From Rhizobium sp. TH2 (lineage in GTDB: Bacteria > Pseudomonadota > Alphaproteobacteria > Rhizobiales > Rhizobiaceae), in contig NZ_CP062231.1 of assembly GCF_024707525.1 (NCBI RefSeq), positions 4,154,001-4,218,000 on the forward strand: a DNA stretch of 64,000 nt, in the 5' to 3' direction. Below, piece after piece: positions 10,098 to 17,823 of the stretch. The notes under the pieces are model-generated. The model was not told the DNA's origin. It saw only the letters and a program-made list of their open reading frames with translations, and made no database searches. Each line of letters begins with the position of its first letter. Position 1 is the stretch's first letter. A program made the translations under genes and the position numbers.

Positions 10098-10125
10098 ATA
10101 TTACGCCATTGGCGCAATCTGTCAA
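10098..10125 (-). promoter_or_regulatory. Toxin-antitoxin promoter with operator between -35 and -10
   Basis: On the minus strand: TTGACA, 16 bp, TAATAT. The spacer holds an imperfect dyad TTGCGCCA/TGGCGTAA (10101-10117), placed to block RNA polymerase. The -10 element ends at 10098 and the toxin ATG begins at 10091. Confidence 0.7.
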
Positions 10126-10348
10126 TTATATGCGAAGAGAGAATTAAGAAGACCGCCATACACGACTTAACCTGTCTACAATACAGTGAAAATCTAAATT
10201 AATTAAACTTGAAATCAGGTCGGCGGGCTGGTTGACAGCCACAATTGCCCGGCGCAAGAGTTTATTAAAATCAATATGTAACGATCGCAAACAGGCCCGG
10301 AAAAACTCCCGCCTGTCCTGCTTGTATTGCGAAAAAGGCTCAAGGCCA

Positions 10349-11275
10349 GTGACGATCTACCTGCCCATCGCCGAGCTTTCGGTGAACATCTTCATCATAC
10401 TGGGCATGGGCGCGGCCGTCGGCTTTCTCTCCGGCATGTTCGGTGTCGGCGGCGGGTTCCTGATCACGCCACTCCTGATCTTCTACAATGTGCCGCCCGC
10501 GATCGCGGTGGCGACCGGCGCCAACCAGGTCGTCGCCTCCTCGATCTCGGGCGCGATCACCCATTTCCGGCGCGGAACGCTGGATTTCAAGCTCGGCGGC
10601 GTGCTGCTCGCGGGGGGCTTGGCCGGCGCCACGCTGGGCATCTGGATATTCCAGGCGCTGAAGAAGTTGGGCCAGCTCGATCTCATGATCTCGCTCCTCT
10701 ATGTCGTGCTGCTCTCGTCCGTCGGCACGATGATGATGTGGGAGAGCGTCAACGCCATCCGCCGCGCCCGCCGCAATGAGACGGTCACCCTCAATCGCAG
10801 CGGCCAGCACAACTGGGTGCATCGGCTGCCGTTCAAGATGCGGTTCAAGAAGTCGAAGATCTATCTCTCGGTCATCCCGGTGGTGGCGCTCGGCTTCGGC
10901 GTCGGCGTGCTGACCTCGATCATGGGTGTCGGCGGCGGCTTCATCATGGTGCCGGCGATGATCTACCTGCTGCGGATCCCGACCAGCGTCGTCGTCGGCA
11001 CCTCGCTGTTCCAGATCATCTTCGTATCCACCTATGCGACGATCATCCAGGCGGTGGTGAACAATTCCGTCGATATCGTGCTGGCCTTCATCCTGATGCT
11101 TGCCGGCGTGGTCGCCGCGCAATATGGCGTGCGCGCCGGCCAGAAGCTGAAGGCCGAGCAACTGCGCGCGCTTCTCGCCATCCTGATCCTCGCGGTCGGC
11201 GCCCGGTTGGCGCTCGATCTCTTCACACCGCCGGCGGATATCTATTCGATCGTGCGCTCGGGAGCCGTGCGATGA
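10349..11275 (+). CDS. TSUP (TauE/SafE) family membrane transporter
   Basis: A membrane protein of about 308 residues with the two-fold repeat typical of the TauE/SafE/TSUP family: GFLSGMFGVGGGFLITPLL in the first half and GVLTSIMGVGGGFIMVPAM in the second. Around eight hydrophobic helices are visible, with a cytoplasmic loop at about residues 130-170. I place the start at GTG 10349 (VTIYLPIAELSVNIF), as the upstream 39 codons are Lys/Arg/Cys-rich and unlike the family. TSUP proteins export sulfur-containing anions such as sulfite or sulfoacetate; the substrate here is unknown. It overlaps the TIGR02186 gene by 4 bp (ATGA). Confidence 0.87.
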   Translation: MTIYLPIAELSVNIFIILGMGAAVGFLSGMFGVGGGFLITPLLIFYNVPPAIAVATGANQVVASSISGAITHFRRGTLDFKLGGVLLAGGLAGATLGIWIFQALKKLGQLDLMISLLYVVLLSSVGTMMMWESVNAIRRARRNETVTLNRSGQHNWVHRLPFKMRFKKSKIYLSVIPVVALGFGVGVLTSIMGVGGGFIMVPAMIYLLRIPTSVVVGTSLFQIIFVSTYATIIQAVVNNSVDIVLAFILMLAGVVAAQYGVRAGQKLKAEQLRALLAILILAVGARLALDLFTPPADIYSIVRSGAVR

Positions 11276-12069
11276 GAGGCCCGGTGACAATAGCGCTGCT
11301 GCTGCTGACGGCGGTGAATGCCGTAGCACAGGTGGCGGCTCCGGAAGACCAGACGCCGCTGCGCGAGGCGCTCAATATCGGCATATCCTCGACCGAGATC
11401 GCCATCGTGCCGGATTTCGCGGGCACCGACGTCACGCTATTCGGAGCGATCGAGAATGTCGATCCGGCGCTGCTCGCCAAGGGCGGCTACGATATCGTGG
11501 TGGCGCTGGAGGGCCCGCGCGACCGCATCACCATGCGCCGCAAGGAACGCGTCGCCGGCATCTGGATCAATCGCCATTCGGTGGTGTTCGAGGCGATGCC
11601 GGAATCCTATTCGATGGCCTCGACGCGCGACATAGACAAGATCGCGCGCAGCAGTGAACTCGTGACCCATTCCGTCGGACTGCCGCGCGCGCGCATCGTG
11701 CCGTCGTCCTTCTCGGGCCGGGCCGAGGATGTGGCGCTCTATCGCGACGCGTTCCTGAAGCTGAAGGAGGATTCGCGCCTCTACCAGACCAATCCCGGCG
11801 GCGTGAAATTCGTCTCCTCGTCGCTCTTCGCCGCGACGATCCATATCCCTGCGGATATCCCGAATGGTGCGCACACCATCCGCGCCTACCTGTTCAGGGA
11901 AGGCCGCTTCTTCGACGAGAAGACGCTACAGATGAGCGTCGTCAAGACGGGCGTCGAGGAGGCCATAACCGCCGCCGCCTTCGACCAGCCGCTGCTCTAC
12001 GGGATGTTTTCCGTGCTGCTCGCGGTGCTTACCGGATGGACGGCGAGCCTGATGTTCCGGCGGGATTGA
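11272..12069 (+). CDS. TIGR02186 family exported, membrane-anchored protein
   Basis: A 265-residue protein with an N-terminal signal peptide (residues 1-20, TIALLLLTAVNAVAQ), a beta-rich extracytoplasmic domain, and a C-terminal transmembrane helix (about 238-260, LLYGMFSVLLAVLTGWTASLMF) ending in RRD. It matches my memory of TIGR02186, a family found in alphaproteobacteria next to TSUP exporters. Translation is coupled to the transporter by an ATGA overlap, so the two probably form one membrane complex with the soluble domain facing the periplasm. Biochemical function is not known. Confidence 0.82.
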   Translation: MRGPVTIALLLLTAVNAVAQVAAPEDQTPLREALNIGISSTEIAIVPDFAGTDVTLFGAIENVDPALLAKGGYDIVVALEGPRDRITMRRKERVAGIWINRHSVVFEAMPESYSMASTRDIDKIARSSELVTHSVGLPRARIVPSSFSGRAEDVALYRDAFLKLKEDSRLYQTNPGGVKFVSSSLFAATIHIPADIPNGAHTIRAYLFREGRFFDEKTLQMSVVKTGVEEAITAAAFDQPLLYGMFSVLLAVLTGWTASLMFRRD

Positions 12070-12082
12070 GATAGCACGCGCT

Positions 12083-12589
12083 TTACGCCGCAACCTCGTT
12101 CTGCTTTCTCGCCACGACTTCTTCGTACGCCGCGCGCAATTCCCCGAACACCGATCTCTCGGGCGCTGGTGCGCCGAGATGCAGATGGCGAAGCTCTTCC
12201 ATGAAGCCCTCCCACATCTTTGGGCCGCCGTTTTCCAGAAGCTCGGCGCGAATTGATAGTTCTTCTGAAACGGCCAGGAACTTGCGGCCCCACGTGCCCA
12301 TTGCCGCGAAGACCGGCACCAGCTGGATGCCCATCTCAGTGAGGCTGTAGATCGATTTCTGCTTGTGGCTGGGATCGTCGACCTTGCTCAGCAGCCCCTC
12401 CTCCACCAGCCGCTTGAGCCGGTCGGCGAGGATGTTGGAGGCAATGCCCTCCTGGGATTTCGACAGCAGTTCGCGAAAATGCCGGCGATTGCCGAACATC
12501 ATGTCGCGCAGCACGATGAGGCTCCAGCGATCACCGAGGATTTCCAGCGTCAGGTTGATCGGACAACCCGACCGATGTGCGTCTTTCAT
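12083..12589 (-). CDS. HxlR family transcriptional regulator
   Basis: A 168-residue winged-helix regulator. The HxlR domain spans about residues 5-95, with the signature CPINLTLEILGDRWSLIVLR near the start, then the HFRELL...GIASNILADRLKRL recognition region and the KQKSIYSLTEMG wing. Cys9 is conserved in many redox- or aldehyde-sensing HxlR proteins. It diverges from a DHFR-like reductase; the 98-bp gap carries an AACCAGTT/AACTGGTT inverted repeat, so it probably represses both itself and the reductase. Inducer unknown. Confidence 0.9.
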   Translation of the reverse strand: MKDAHRSGCPINLTLEILGDRWSLIVLRDMMFGNRRHFRELLSKSQEGIASNILADRLKRLVEEGLLSKVDDPSHKQKSIYSLTEMGIQLVPVFAAMGTWGRKFLAVSEELSIRAELLENGGPKMWEGFMEELRHLHLGAPAPERSVFGELRAAYEEVVARKQNEVAA

Positions 12590-12618
12590 CTTTTTCTCCT
12601 AAACCACTTGCAATATAA

Positions 12619-12663
12619 AACCAGTTTTGCTACAAATCAACCGATTGCAAAACGCAACTGGTT
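12619..12663. promoter_or_regulatory. Inverted repeat between HxlR regulator and DHFR-like gene
   Basis: AACCAGTT (12619-12626) and AACTGGTT (12656-12663) form a perfect 8-bp inverted repeat 29 bp apart; both arms are followed inward by TTGC/GCAA-type sequence. Its place in the divergent promoter makes it the likely HxlR operator. Confidence 0.55.
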
Positions 12664-12687
12664 AGCGACCCCATTGGAGGAATTGAA

Positions 12688-13236
12688 ATGGCTAAGCTCA
12701 TCGCATGGAACATCCTGTCGCTCGACGGCTTCTTCGAAGGCGAGGAGAAGTGGGATCTGGAACTGCACAATTTCGCCTGGGGTCCGGAGCTCGAGAAGTT
12801 GAGCGACGAATTCGGCGAGAAGGCCGCCGCCCTGGTCTTCGGCCGCGTGACCTATGAGGGCATGCGCGACTACTGGACCAAGTCCGAGCCTTCCACGACG
12901 ACAACCTACATGAACGCCCTGCCGAAGCTGGTGGCATCCCGCACCCAGAAGACTTCGGAATGGAACAACACTGTCATGACCGATGACATCGAGGGCGAGA
13001 TCGCCCGCATGCGCCGGGAGGATAAGAAGAATTCCTATATCTTCGGGAGTGCCGAGCTCACACATTCGCTTATGCAGGCCGGCCTGATCGACGAGTTGAT
13101 GATCTGCTACGCGCCTGTTGCCATCGGCAAGGGCAACCCGTTCTTCAAAGGCAAGGTGAAGGTCGAACTGATCGAAGCCAAGGGGCTTGCCGGCGGCGGC
13201 GTGCTCGTGCGCTATCGGCCGGAAAACGTGAAGTGA
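12688..13236 (+). CDS. Dihydrofolate reductase family protein (RibD C-terminal fold)
   Basis: A 182-residue protein of the DHFR/RibD-C superfamily. The N-terminus MAKLIAWNILSLDGFFEGEE is the family's SLDG start strand; later come LVFGRVTYEGMRDYW and IFGSAELTHSLMQAGLIDEL, the nucleotide-binding GSAxL segment, and the C-terminal beta strands. Expected to be a small NADPH-dependent reductase, but the substrate is not predictable; it is not a housekeeping FolA. The start has a strong GGAGGA eight bases upstream. It diverges from an HxlR regulator, which fits induction by a reactive compound or drug. Confidence 0.85.
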   Translation: MAKLIAWNILSLDGFFEGEEKWDLELHNFAWGPELEKLSDEFGEKAAALVFGRVTYEGMRDYWTKSEPSTTTTYMNALPKLVASRTQKTSEWNNTVMTDDIEGEIARMRREDKKNSYIFGSAELTHSLMQAGLIDELMICYAPVAIGKGNPFFKGKVKVELIEAKGLAGGGVLVRYRPENVK

Positions 13237-13295
13237 CCACCACAGCGCCGCGCGGCTGGACTGACGAGCGAAAGACGCCGTGGCGAAAGGAAAGC

Positions 13296-14021
13296 TCAGC
13301 CGTTCAGGCGGCTATAGGAAATGGAGTGGACGCGGCCCTGGCCCAGCATATGGGCAACGAGGCGCGTCTTCTCGAACAGGCCGGCAAAGGCCTTGTGGCG
13401 GAGATCGAGCCCGCCGGTCATCACGCCGAAGGACGGCATGATCAGCCGCTTGCCGTCAGTGGCAAAACAGGGGCGACGCACGCCGCGCTCGCGCCGCACC
13501 AGCATCGCTGCCGGATGAAGATGACCCGAGATTTCGCCGGCATGCGGCTCCTTCAGCGGATCGTGCCGGAAATGCAGGCCGCCATGGTCAAGCGTTTCGG
13601 CTGAAATGCCCGGCAGGTTCTCGACGCCATCGGGATCATGATTGCCCGAGATCCAGATCCATTCACGACCCATCGCCATCTCGCGGATCAGCATGCGGCC
13701 AAGTTCCGGCATCTCAGCGGAACCGCGACGATCGTGGAAATTATCACCCAGCGAAACGACGACGCGCGGATTGTGGCGGGCGATGACGGTGCCAAGGATT
13801 TTCAGCGTTGCGAACGTATCCCACGGTGGCAGAAGCTGGCCGCGCCGTGCATAGGCGGCACCTTTTTCGAGGTGAAGGTCGGAGACGCAGAGCAGGCCGC
13901 AATCGGGGAGATAGATGGCGCCGCCGGGGTCGAGGACAACGGTCTGGCCGTTGAGTTCGGTTTCGATGAAAGCAGTGGGCAGTTGGTCCGAAGTGGCGCG
14001 AAGACGAGCGAGGCCGTGCAT
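13296..14021 (-). CDS. pdeM: Ligase-associated DNA damage response endonuclease PdeM
   Basis: A 241-residue calcineurin-like metallophosphoesterase. Metal-binding motifs are all visible: CVSDLHLEKGAAYARRG (D-x-H), VVSLGDNFHDRRGS (GDxxH), ISGNHDPDG (GNHD) and GEISGHLHPAAM (GHxH). This combination with the short size fits PdeM, known from operons with the ligase-associated helicase. Start at ATG 14021 (MHGLARLRATSD), since the open frame upstream is encoded by a dispersed repeat. It follows the helicase on the same strand with 156 bp of repeats between them. The acting substrate is thought to be DNA, by family knowledge. Confidence 0.85.
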   Translation of the reverse strand: MHGLARLRATSDQLPTAFIETELNGQTVVLDPGGAIYLPDCGLLCVSDLHLEKGAAYARRGQLLPPWDTFATLKILGTVIARHNPRVVVSLGDNFHDRRGSAEMPELGRMLIREMAMGREWIWISGNHDPDGVENLPGISAETLDHGGLHFRHDPLKEPHAGEISGHLHPAAMLVRRERGVRRPCFATDGKRLIMPSFGVMTGGLDLRHKAFAGLFEKTRLVAHMLGQGRVHSISYSRLNG

Positions 14022-14029
14022 CAGAGGGC

Positions 14030-14076
14030 ACCCCCCTCTGTCACTTCGTGACATCTCCCCCTCAAGGGGGGAGATT
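14030..14076. repeat. Dispersed palindromic repeat, family A, arm 1
   Basis: About 47 bp, from ACCCCCCTCTGTC through CTTCGTGAC to CCTCAAGGGGGGAGAT. It is an inverted partner of 14105-14151 and is related to the elements flanking the DUF559 gene; the inner stem differs (CACTTCGTG instead of CCTGCCGG). Confidence 0.85.
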
Positions 14077-14104
14077 GTTTGGAGGGCGAGGCGCCGCCAC
14101 ATCC

Positions 14105-14151
14105 GATCTCCCCCCTTGAGGGGGAGATGCCCGGCAGGGCAGAGGGGGGTG
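14105..14151. repeat. Dispersed palindromic repeat, family A, arm 2
   Basis: About 47 bp in the opposite orientation to 14030-14076, with 28 bp between the two. It contains GATCTCCCCCCTTGAGGGGG and the inner stem GCCCGGCAGGGC. The pair could fold into a large hairpin in the helicase-pdeM transcript. Confidence 0.85.
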
Positions 14152-14177
14152 TCTTCAAGCCAACGATGCTCACCAAT

Positions 14178-16688
14178 TCATCCCATTGCATCCGCAATCA
14201 AATCCTCGGCGGCCTCCTTGAGGAGTTCCTCGTCGGCGGCGCCGCTGACCGATTCCTTGCCGATTTCGAGCATGACCGGGATCGCCAGCGGCGAAATCTG
14301 GTCGAGCCGCTGGAGCCTGATATGCCCCTTGATTCGCGCCAGCATATCGCCAAGTCGCTGAATATCCAAAAGCCCCTTTGCCGCGTCACTGCGCGTGGCT
14401 TCGAGCAGGATATGGTCGGGTTCATGGGCACGCAGGACATCGTAGATCAGGTCGGCCGAAACAGTAATCTGACGACCGGATTTTTCCTTGCCGGGATGCC
14501 GCCGCTCGATCAAGCCCGCGATGACCGCGCAGGCGCGGAACGTGCGCTTGAGGAGATAGGTCTCGTTGAGCCAGGCATCGAGATCGTCGCCAAGCATATC
14601 CTCGTCGAAGAGTTTGGCCAGCGAGAGCTTCTTCGCCCCAATCATCGCGCCGATATCCTCCAGGCACCAGATGGCGATCGAATAATCCGTAGCGACGAAG
14701 CCGAGCGGCTTGGCGCCGGCGCGGTCCAGCCGCCGGGTGAGCAGCATGCCGAGCGTCTGGTGCGCGAGCCGTCCCTCGAACGGATAGGCGACGAAGTAGA
14801 AGCGCTGTCCGCGCGGAAAGGTCTCGATCAGCAATTCGTCGCGCTTCGGCAGGACCGATTTTTCCGCCTGGATCGCCAGCCAGTCGCGCACCTGGTCGGG
14901 CAGGCGCTCGCGGCGGGCGGCATCGTCGAGCATGGCGCGCACGCCTTCGGCCAGGAAGGTCGAGAGCGGGAACTTGCCGCCCGCATAGGCGGGAATCCTG
15001 GGGTCCTCGGCGCGGGCTTCGGAGGCCAGGCATTCGTTTTCGTGGATGCCCTCGAAGCGCAGAACGCGGCCGCCGAACATGAACGTATCGCCCTGCTTCA
15101 TCGTCTCCAGAAAGTATTCCTCGACCTGTCCTAGCACCGGCCCTCCGCGCCCGGTCGCACCCCTGCCCTTGCGGACGAGCCGCACGTTCAGCACCGGAGA
15201 TTCGATGATCGTGCCGATATTGAGCCGGTATTGCGTGGCATAGACCGGGTTGGAGACACGCCACAGCCCGTCGGCGTTCTTGCGGATTTTGGCGTAGCGT
15301 TCGTAGGTCCGGAGCGCATAGCCGCCGGTGGCGACGAAATCCAGCGCCCGCTCGTAGGTCTCCCAGCTCAGGTCCGCATAGGGCGAGGCCGAAATGATCT
15401 CGTCATAGAGATGAAGCGCATCGAAGGGATCGGCGCAGGCCATGCCCATGATGTGCTGGCAGAGCACGTCGAGTGCGCCGCGCCCGACCGGCGGCGTATC
15501 CTGCGCGCCAACATAATTGGCATCGAGCGCGGCCTGGCATTCCATCACCTCGAAGCGGTTGGCCGGGACGAGAATCGCCTTCGACGGCTCATCCATGCGG
15601 TGGTTGGAACGGCCGATGCGCTGGGCGAGCCGCGAAGCACCCTTCGGCGCGCCGATATGAATGACGAGATCGACATCGCCCCAATCGAGCCCGAGATCGA
15701 GCGTCGAGGTCGCGACCACGGCGCGCAGCTTGTTCTCCGACATCGCAGCCTCGACACGCCGGCGCTGGCCGACATCAAGCGAACCGTGGTGTAGCGCGAT
15801 CGGCAGCGAATCATCGTTGATTCGCCAGAGCTCCTGGAACAGCATCTCCGCCTGCGAGCGGGTGTTGACGAACAGAATCGTGGTCCTGTGCTCGCCGATC
15901 GCCTTGTAGACCTCGCCCATCGCATAGCGCGCCGAGTGGCCCGACCACGGAATGCGTTCCTCGGTATCGAGGATGGTGATAACAGGTCTCGCGCCACCTG
16001 ACACGGTAACGAGGCCGGATAGCCGCGTCTCCTCCGGCGCCTGCGCGACCAGCCATTTGCGAAGGTCGTCCGGCTCCGCGACGGTCGCCGACAGCCCGAT
16101 CGTCTTCAGTTTCGGCGCAAGCTTCCTCAGTCGTGCCAGCCCGAGCGACAGCAGATGCCCGCGCTTGGAGGTGACCAGCGAATGGAGCTCGTCGAAGATC
16201 ACATATTCCATGTCCTTGAAGAAGCGTTCGGCCTCTTTGGAGGCGATGAGCAGCGCCACCTGCTCCGGCGTGGTGAGCAGGATGTCGGGCGGATTGAGTC
16301 GCTGGCGGGTGCGCTTGCCCTGCGGCGTATCGCCGGTGCGGGTCTCGATGGAGATATTGAGGCCTATCTCGGAAACGGGACGTTCGAGATTGCGCTCGAT
16401 ATCCACGGCCAGCGCCTTGAGCGGCGAGATGTAGAGCGTGTGGATGCCGCGAAACGCCGAGCCGGGTGGCTTCCGCCCACGCCGCGTCAGCGCGATCATG
16501 GATGGCAGGAAACCGGCGAGCGTCTTGCCCGCGCCGGTCGGGGCGATCAGCAGCGCCGATTCTCCCTTGGCCGTCTCATCGACCAGCGCCAACTGGTGCG
16601 CGCGCGGCCGCCAGCCCTTGGAGGCAAACCAGCCGGCAAAGGGCTCGGGCAGCATCGCCCCGGTCTCCTCGTTTGCTCGGCTATCCAT
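14178..16688 (-). CDS. Ligase-associated DNA damage response DEXH-box helicase (Lhr-type)
   Basis: An 836-residue superfamily 2 helicase. The start is ATG 16688 (MDSRANEETGAMLPEPFAGWF); the longer frame has no homology-like features. Motifs seen: Walker A LIAPTGAGKTLAGF (motif I), YVIFDELHSL (DEVH-type motif II), GLSATVAEP (motif III), TILFVNTRSQAE, VVATSTLDLGLDWGDVDLVIH (motif V) and RLAQRIGRSNHRMD (motif VI). The C-terminal half is the Lhr-core winged-helix and beta-barrel region. In this family the helicase is usually encoded with an ATP-dependent ligase, an exonuclease and PdeM; only PdeM is adjacent here. Confidence 0.92.
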   Translation of the reverse strand: MDSRANEETGAMLPEPFAGWFASKGWRPRAHQLALVDETAKGESALLIAPTGAGKTLAGFLPSMIALTRRGRKPPGSAFRGIHTLYISPLKALAVDIERNLERPVSEIGLNISIETRTGDTPQGKRTRQRLNPPDILLTTPEQVALLIASKEAERFFKDMEYVIFDELHSLVTSKRGHLLSLGLARLRKLAPKLKTIGLSATVAEPDDLRKWLVAQAPEETRLSGLVTVSGGARPVITILDTEERIPWSGHSARYAMGEVYKAIGEHRTTILFVNTRSQAEMLFQELWRINDDSLPIALHHGSLDVGQRRRVEAAMSENKLRAVVATSTLDLGLDWGDVDLVIHIGAPKGASRLAQRIGRSNHRMDEPSKAILVPANRFEVMECQAALDANYVGAQDTPPVGRGALDVLCQHIMGMACADPFDALHLYDEIISASPYADLSWETYERALDFVATGGYALRTYERYAKIRKNADGLWRVSNPVYATQYRLNIGTIIESPVLNVRLVRKGRGATGRGGPVLGQVEEYFLETMKQGDTFMFGGRVLRFEGIHENECLASEARAEDPRIPAYAGGKFPLSTFLAEGVRAMLDDAARRERLPDQVRDWLAIQAEKSVLPKRDELLIETFPRGQRFYFVAYPFEGRLAHQTLGMLLTRRLDRAGAKPLGFVATDYSIAIWCLEDIGAMIGAKKLSLAKLFDEDMLGDDLDAWLNETYLLKRTFRACAVIAGLIERRHPGKEKSGRQITVSADLIYDVLRAHEPDHILLEATRSDAAKGLLDIQRLGDMLARIKGHIRLQRLDQISPLAIPVMLEIGKESVSGAADEELLKEAAEDLIADAMG

Positions 16689-16773
16689 CCATGATCCTCT
16701 GCCTCTGACAAGAGGAAAATAATCCTTTTGTTCCCGCTGGCAAGACCGAAACGCAGCGTTCGCAAAATGCCAC

Positions 16774-16808
16774 TTGACCTTTGCAACAATCACGGATAAA
16801 AAATATCC
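16774..16808 (+). promoter_or_regulatory. Promoter and dyad upstream of the Rrf2 regulator
   Basis: TTGACC (16774-16779), 17 bp, TAAAAA. A perfect dyad GGATA-AAAAA-TATCC (16794-16808) covers the -10 region, 20 bp before the start codon. This suits autorepression by the Rrf2 protein. Confidence 0.55.
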
Positions 16809-16827
16809 ACGATTAAGGAACAAGCCG

Positions 16828-17325
16828 ATGAAGATGAGCGACGGCGTAGAGCAGGCCATCCACAGCGTGACGATGCTGGCGCACCTCACCGAGGGCGGTG
16901 TGCTGTCGGCGGCGGCATTGGCGGAGTTTCATGGCGTATCGCCGAGCTACCTGCTCAAGCACCTGCAGGCACTGTCGGGCGCCAGCATTGTCCAGACGGT
17001 GCCGGGGCCGAAAGGCGGCTACCGTCTCGCCAGGCCGACCGGTGATATCTCGCTTCTCGATATCGTGCTCGCCGTCGAAGGCAATGCCCCGGCCTTCCGC
17101 TGCAACGAAATCCGTCAGCGCGGACCGAACCCAGTACCGGGTAAACCCACCAAGCCCTGTGGCATAGCCTCTGCCATGCTCAAGGCCGAACGTGCCTATC
17201 GCGCCGAACTCGCCCGCGTGACGATCGCTGACGTGATCGGCGACCTGAACGAGACCGACACCGATGGCGCGATCGCCGCCCGAGGCTGCGCCTTCCTCGA
17301 AATCAACGAACGCAAATCCGCTTAA
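16828..17325 (+). CDS. Rrf2 family transcriptional regulator with atypically spaced cysteines
   Basis: A 165-residue Rrf2-type winged-helix regulator. Start ATG 16828 (MKMSDGVEQAIHSVTMLAHL) with AAGGA eight bases upstream; an ATG two codons later is possible. The DNA-binding segment is VLSAAALAEFHGVSPSYLLKHLQAL, followed by the wing GPKGGYRLARP. Cysteines are Cys92, Cys111 and Cys154, not the 92/98/104 pattern of IscR, so a cluster or a thiol switch is possible but different. The next gene, 33 bp downstream, encodes an AhpD-like protein, its likely target. I infer redox sensing. Confidence 0.87.
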   Translation: MKMSDGVEQAIHSVTMLAHLTEGGVLSAAALAEFHGVSPSYLLKHLQALSGASIVQTVPGPKGGYRLARPTGDISLLDIVLAVEGNAPAFRCNEIRQRGPNPVPGKPTKPCGIASAMLKAERAYRAELARVTIADVIGDLNETDTDGAIAARGCAFLEINERKSA

Positions 17326-17358
17326 AACTCCCCCCGAGAACCTGAAAGGAAAACCTAA

Positions 17359-17820
17359 ATGCAACCCCGTTTCAACTTCTACAAAGCCGCCCCGGATGCC
17401 TACAAGGCCGTTGCCGCACTCGAGGACTATGTCCAGACCTCCGGCATCGAGAAGCGCCATATCCACCTCATCAAGCTCCGCGCCTCGATCATCAACGGCT
17501 GCGCCTATTGCGTCGACATGCATAGTAAGGAAGCCCGCAACGGCGGCCTGCCGGAACAGTGGATCAACCTGATGGCCGTGTGGAAGGAATCACCGGTTTA
17601 CGACACCAGAGAACGCGCCCTGCTCGGCTGGGTCGATGCGGTGACCAACCTCGCCCAGACCGGCGCGCCGGACGACGCCTATGAAGCGCTCAAGGCGCAT
17701 TTCAGTGAGGAGGACATGACCAAGCTGACGGTTGCGATCGGCGCGATCAATATCTGGAACCGCCTCGCCGTCGGCTTCCGCTCGCAGCACCCGATCGACC
17801 AGGCTGCCAAGGCGGCCTGA
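17359..17820 (+). CDS. Carboxymuconolactone decarboxylase / AhpD-like family protein
   Basis: A 153-residue all-helical protein of the AhpD/CMD superfamily. The catalytic motif is present: Cys48-Ala-Tyr-Cys51-x3-His55 (GCAYCVDMHSKEAR), which in AhpD acts in peroxide reduction via the CxxC pair and proton relay His. The preceding helix LIKLRASIINGC is also typical. A GGAAA-rich Shine-Dalgarno precedes the ATG. It forms an operon with the Rrf2 regulator. Substrate unknown; an alkylhydroperoxidase-like thiol function is likely from the motif. Confidence 0.9.
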   Translation: MQPRFNFYKAAPDAYKAVAALEDYVQTSGIEKRHIHLIKLRASIINGCAYCVDMHSKEARNGGLPEQWINLMAVWKESPVYDTRERALLGWVDAVTNLAQTGAPDDAYEALKAHFSEEDMTKLTVAIGAINIWNRLAVGFRSQHPIDQAAKAA

Positions 17821-17823
17821 CGA

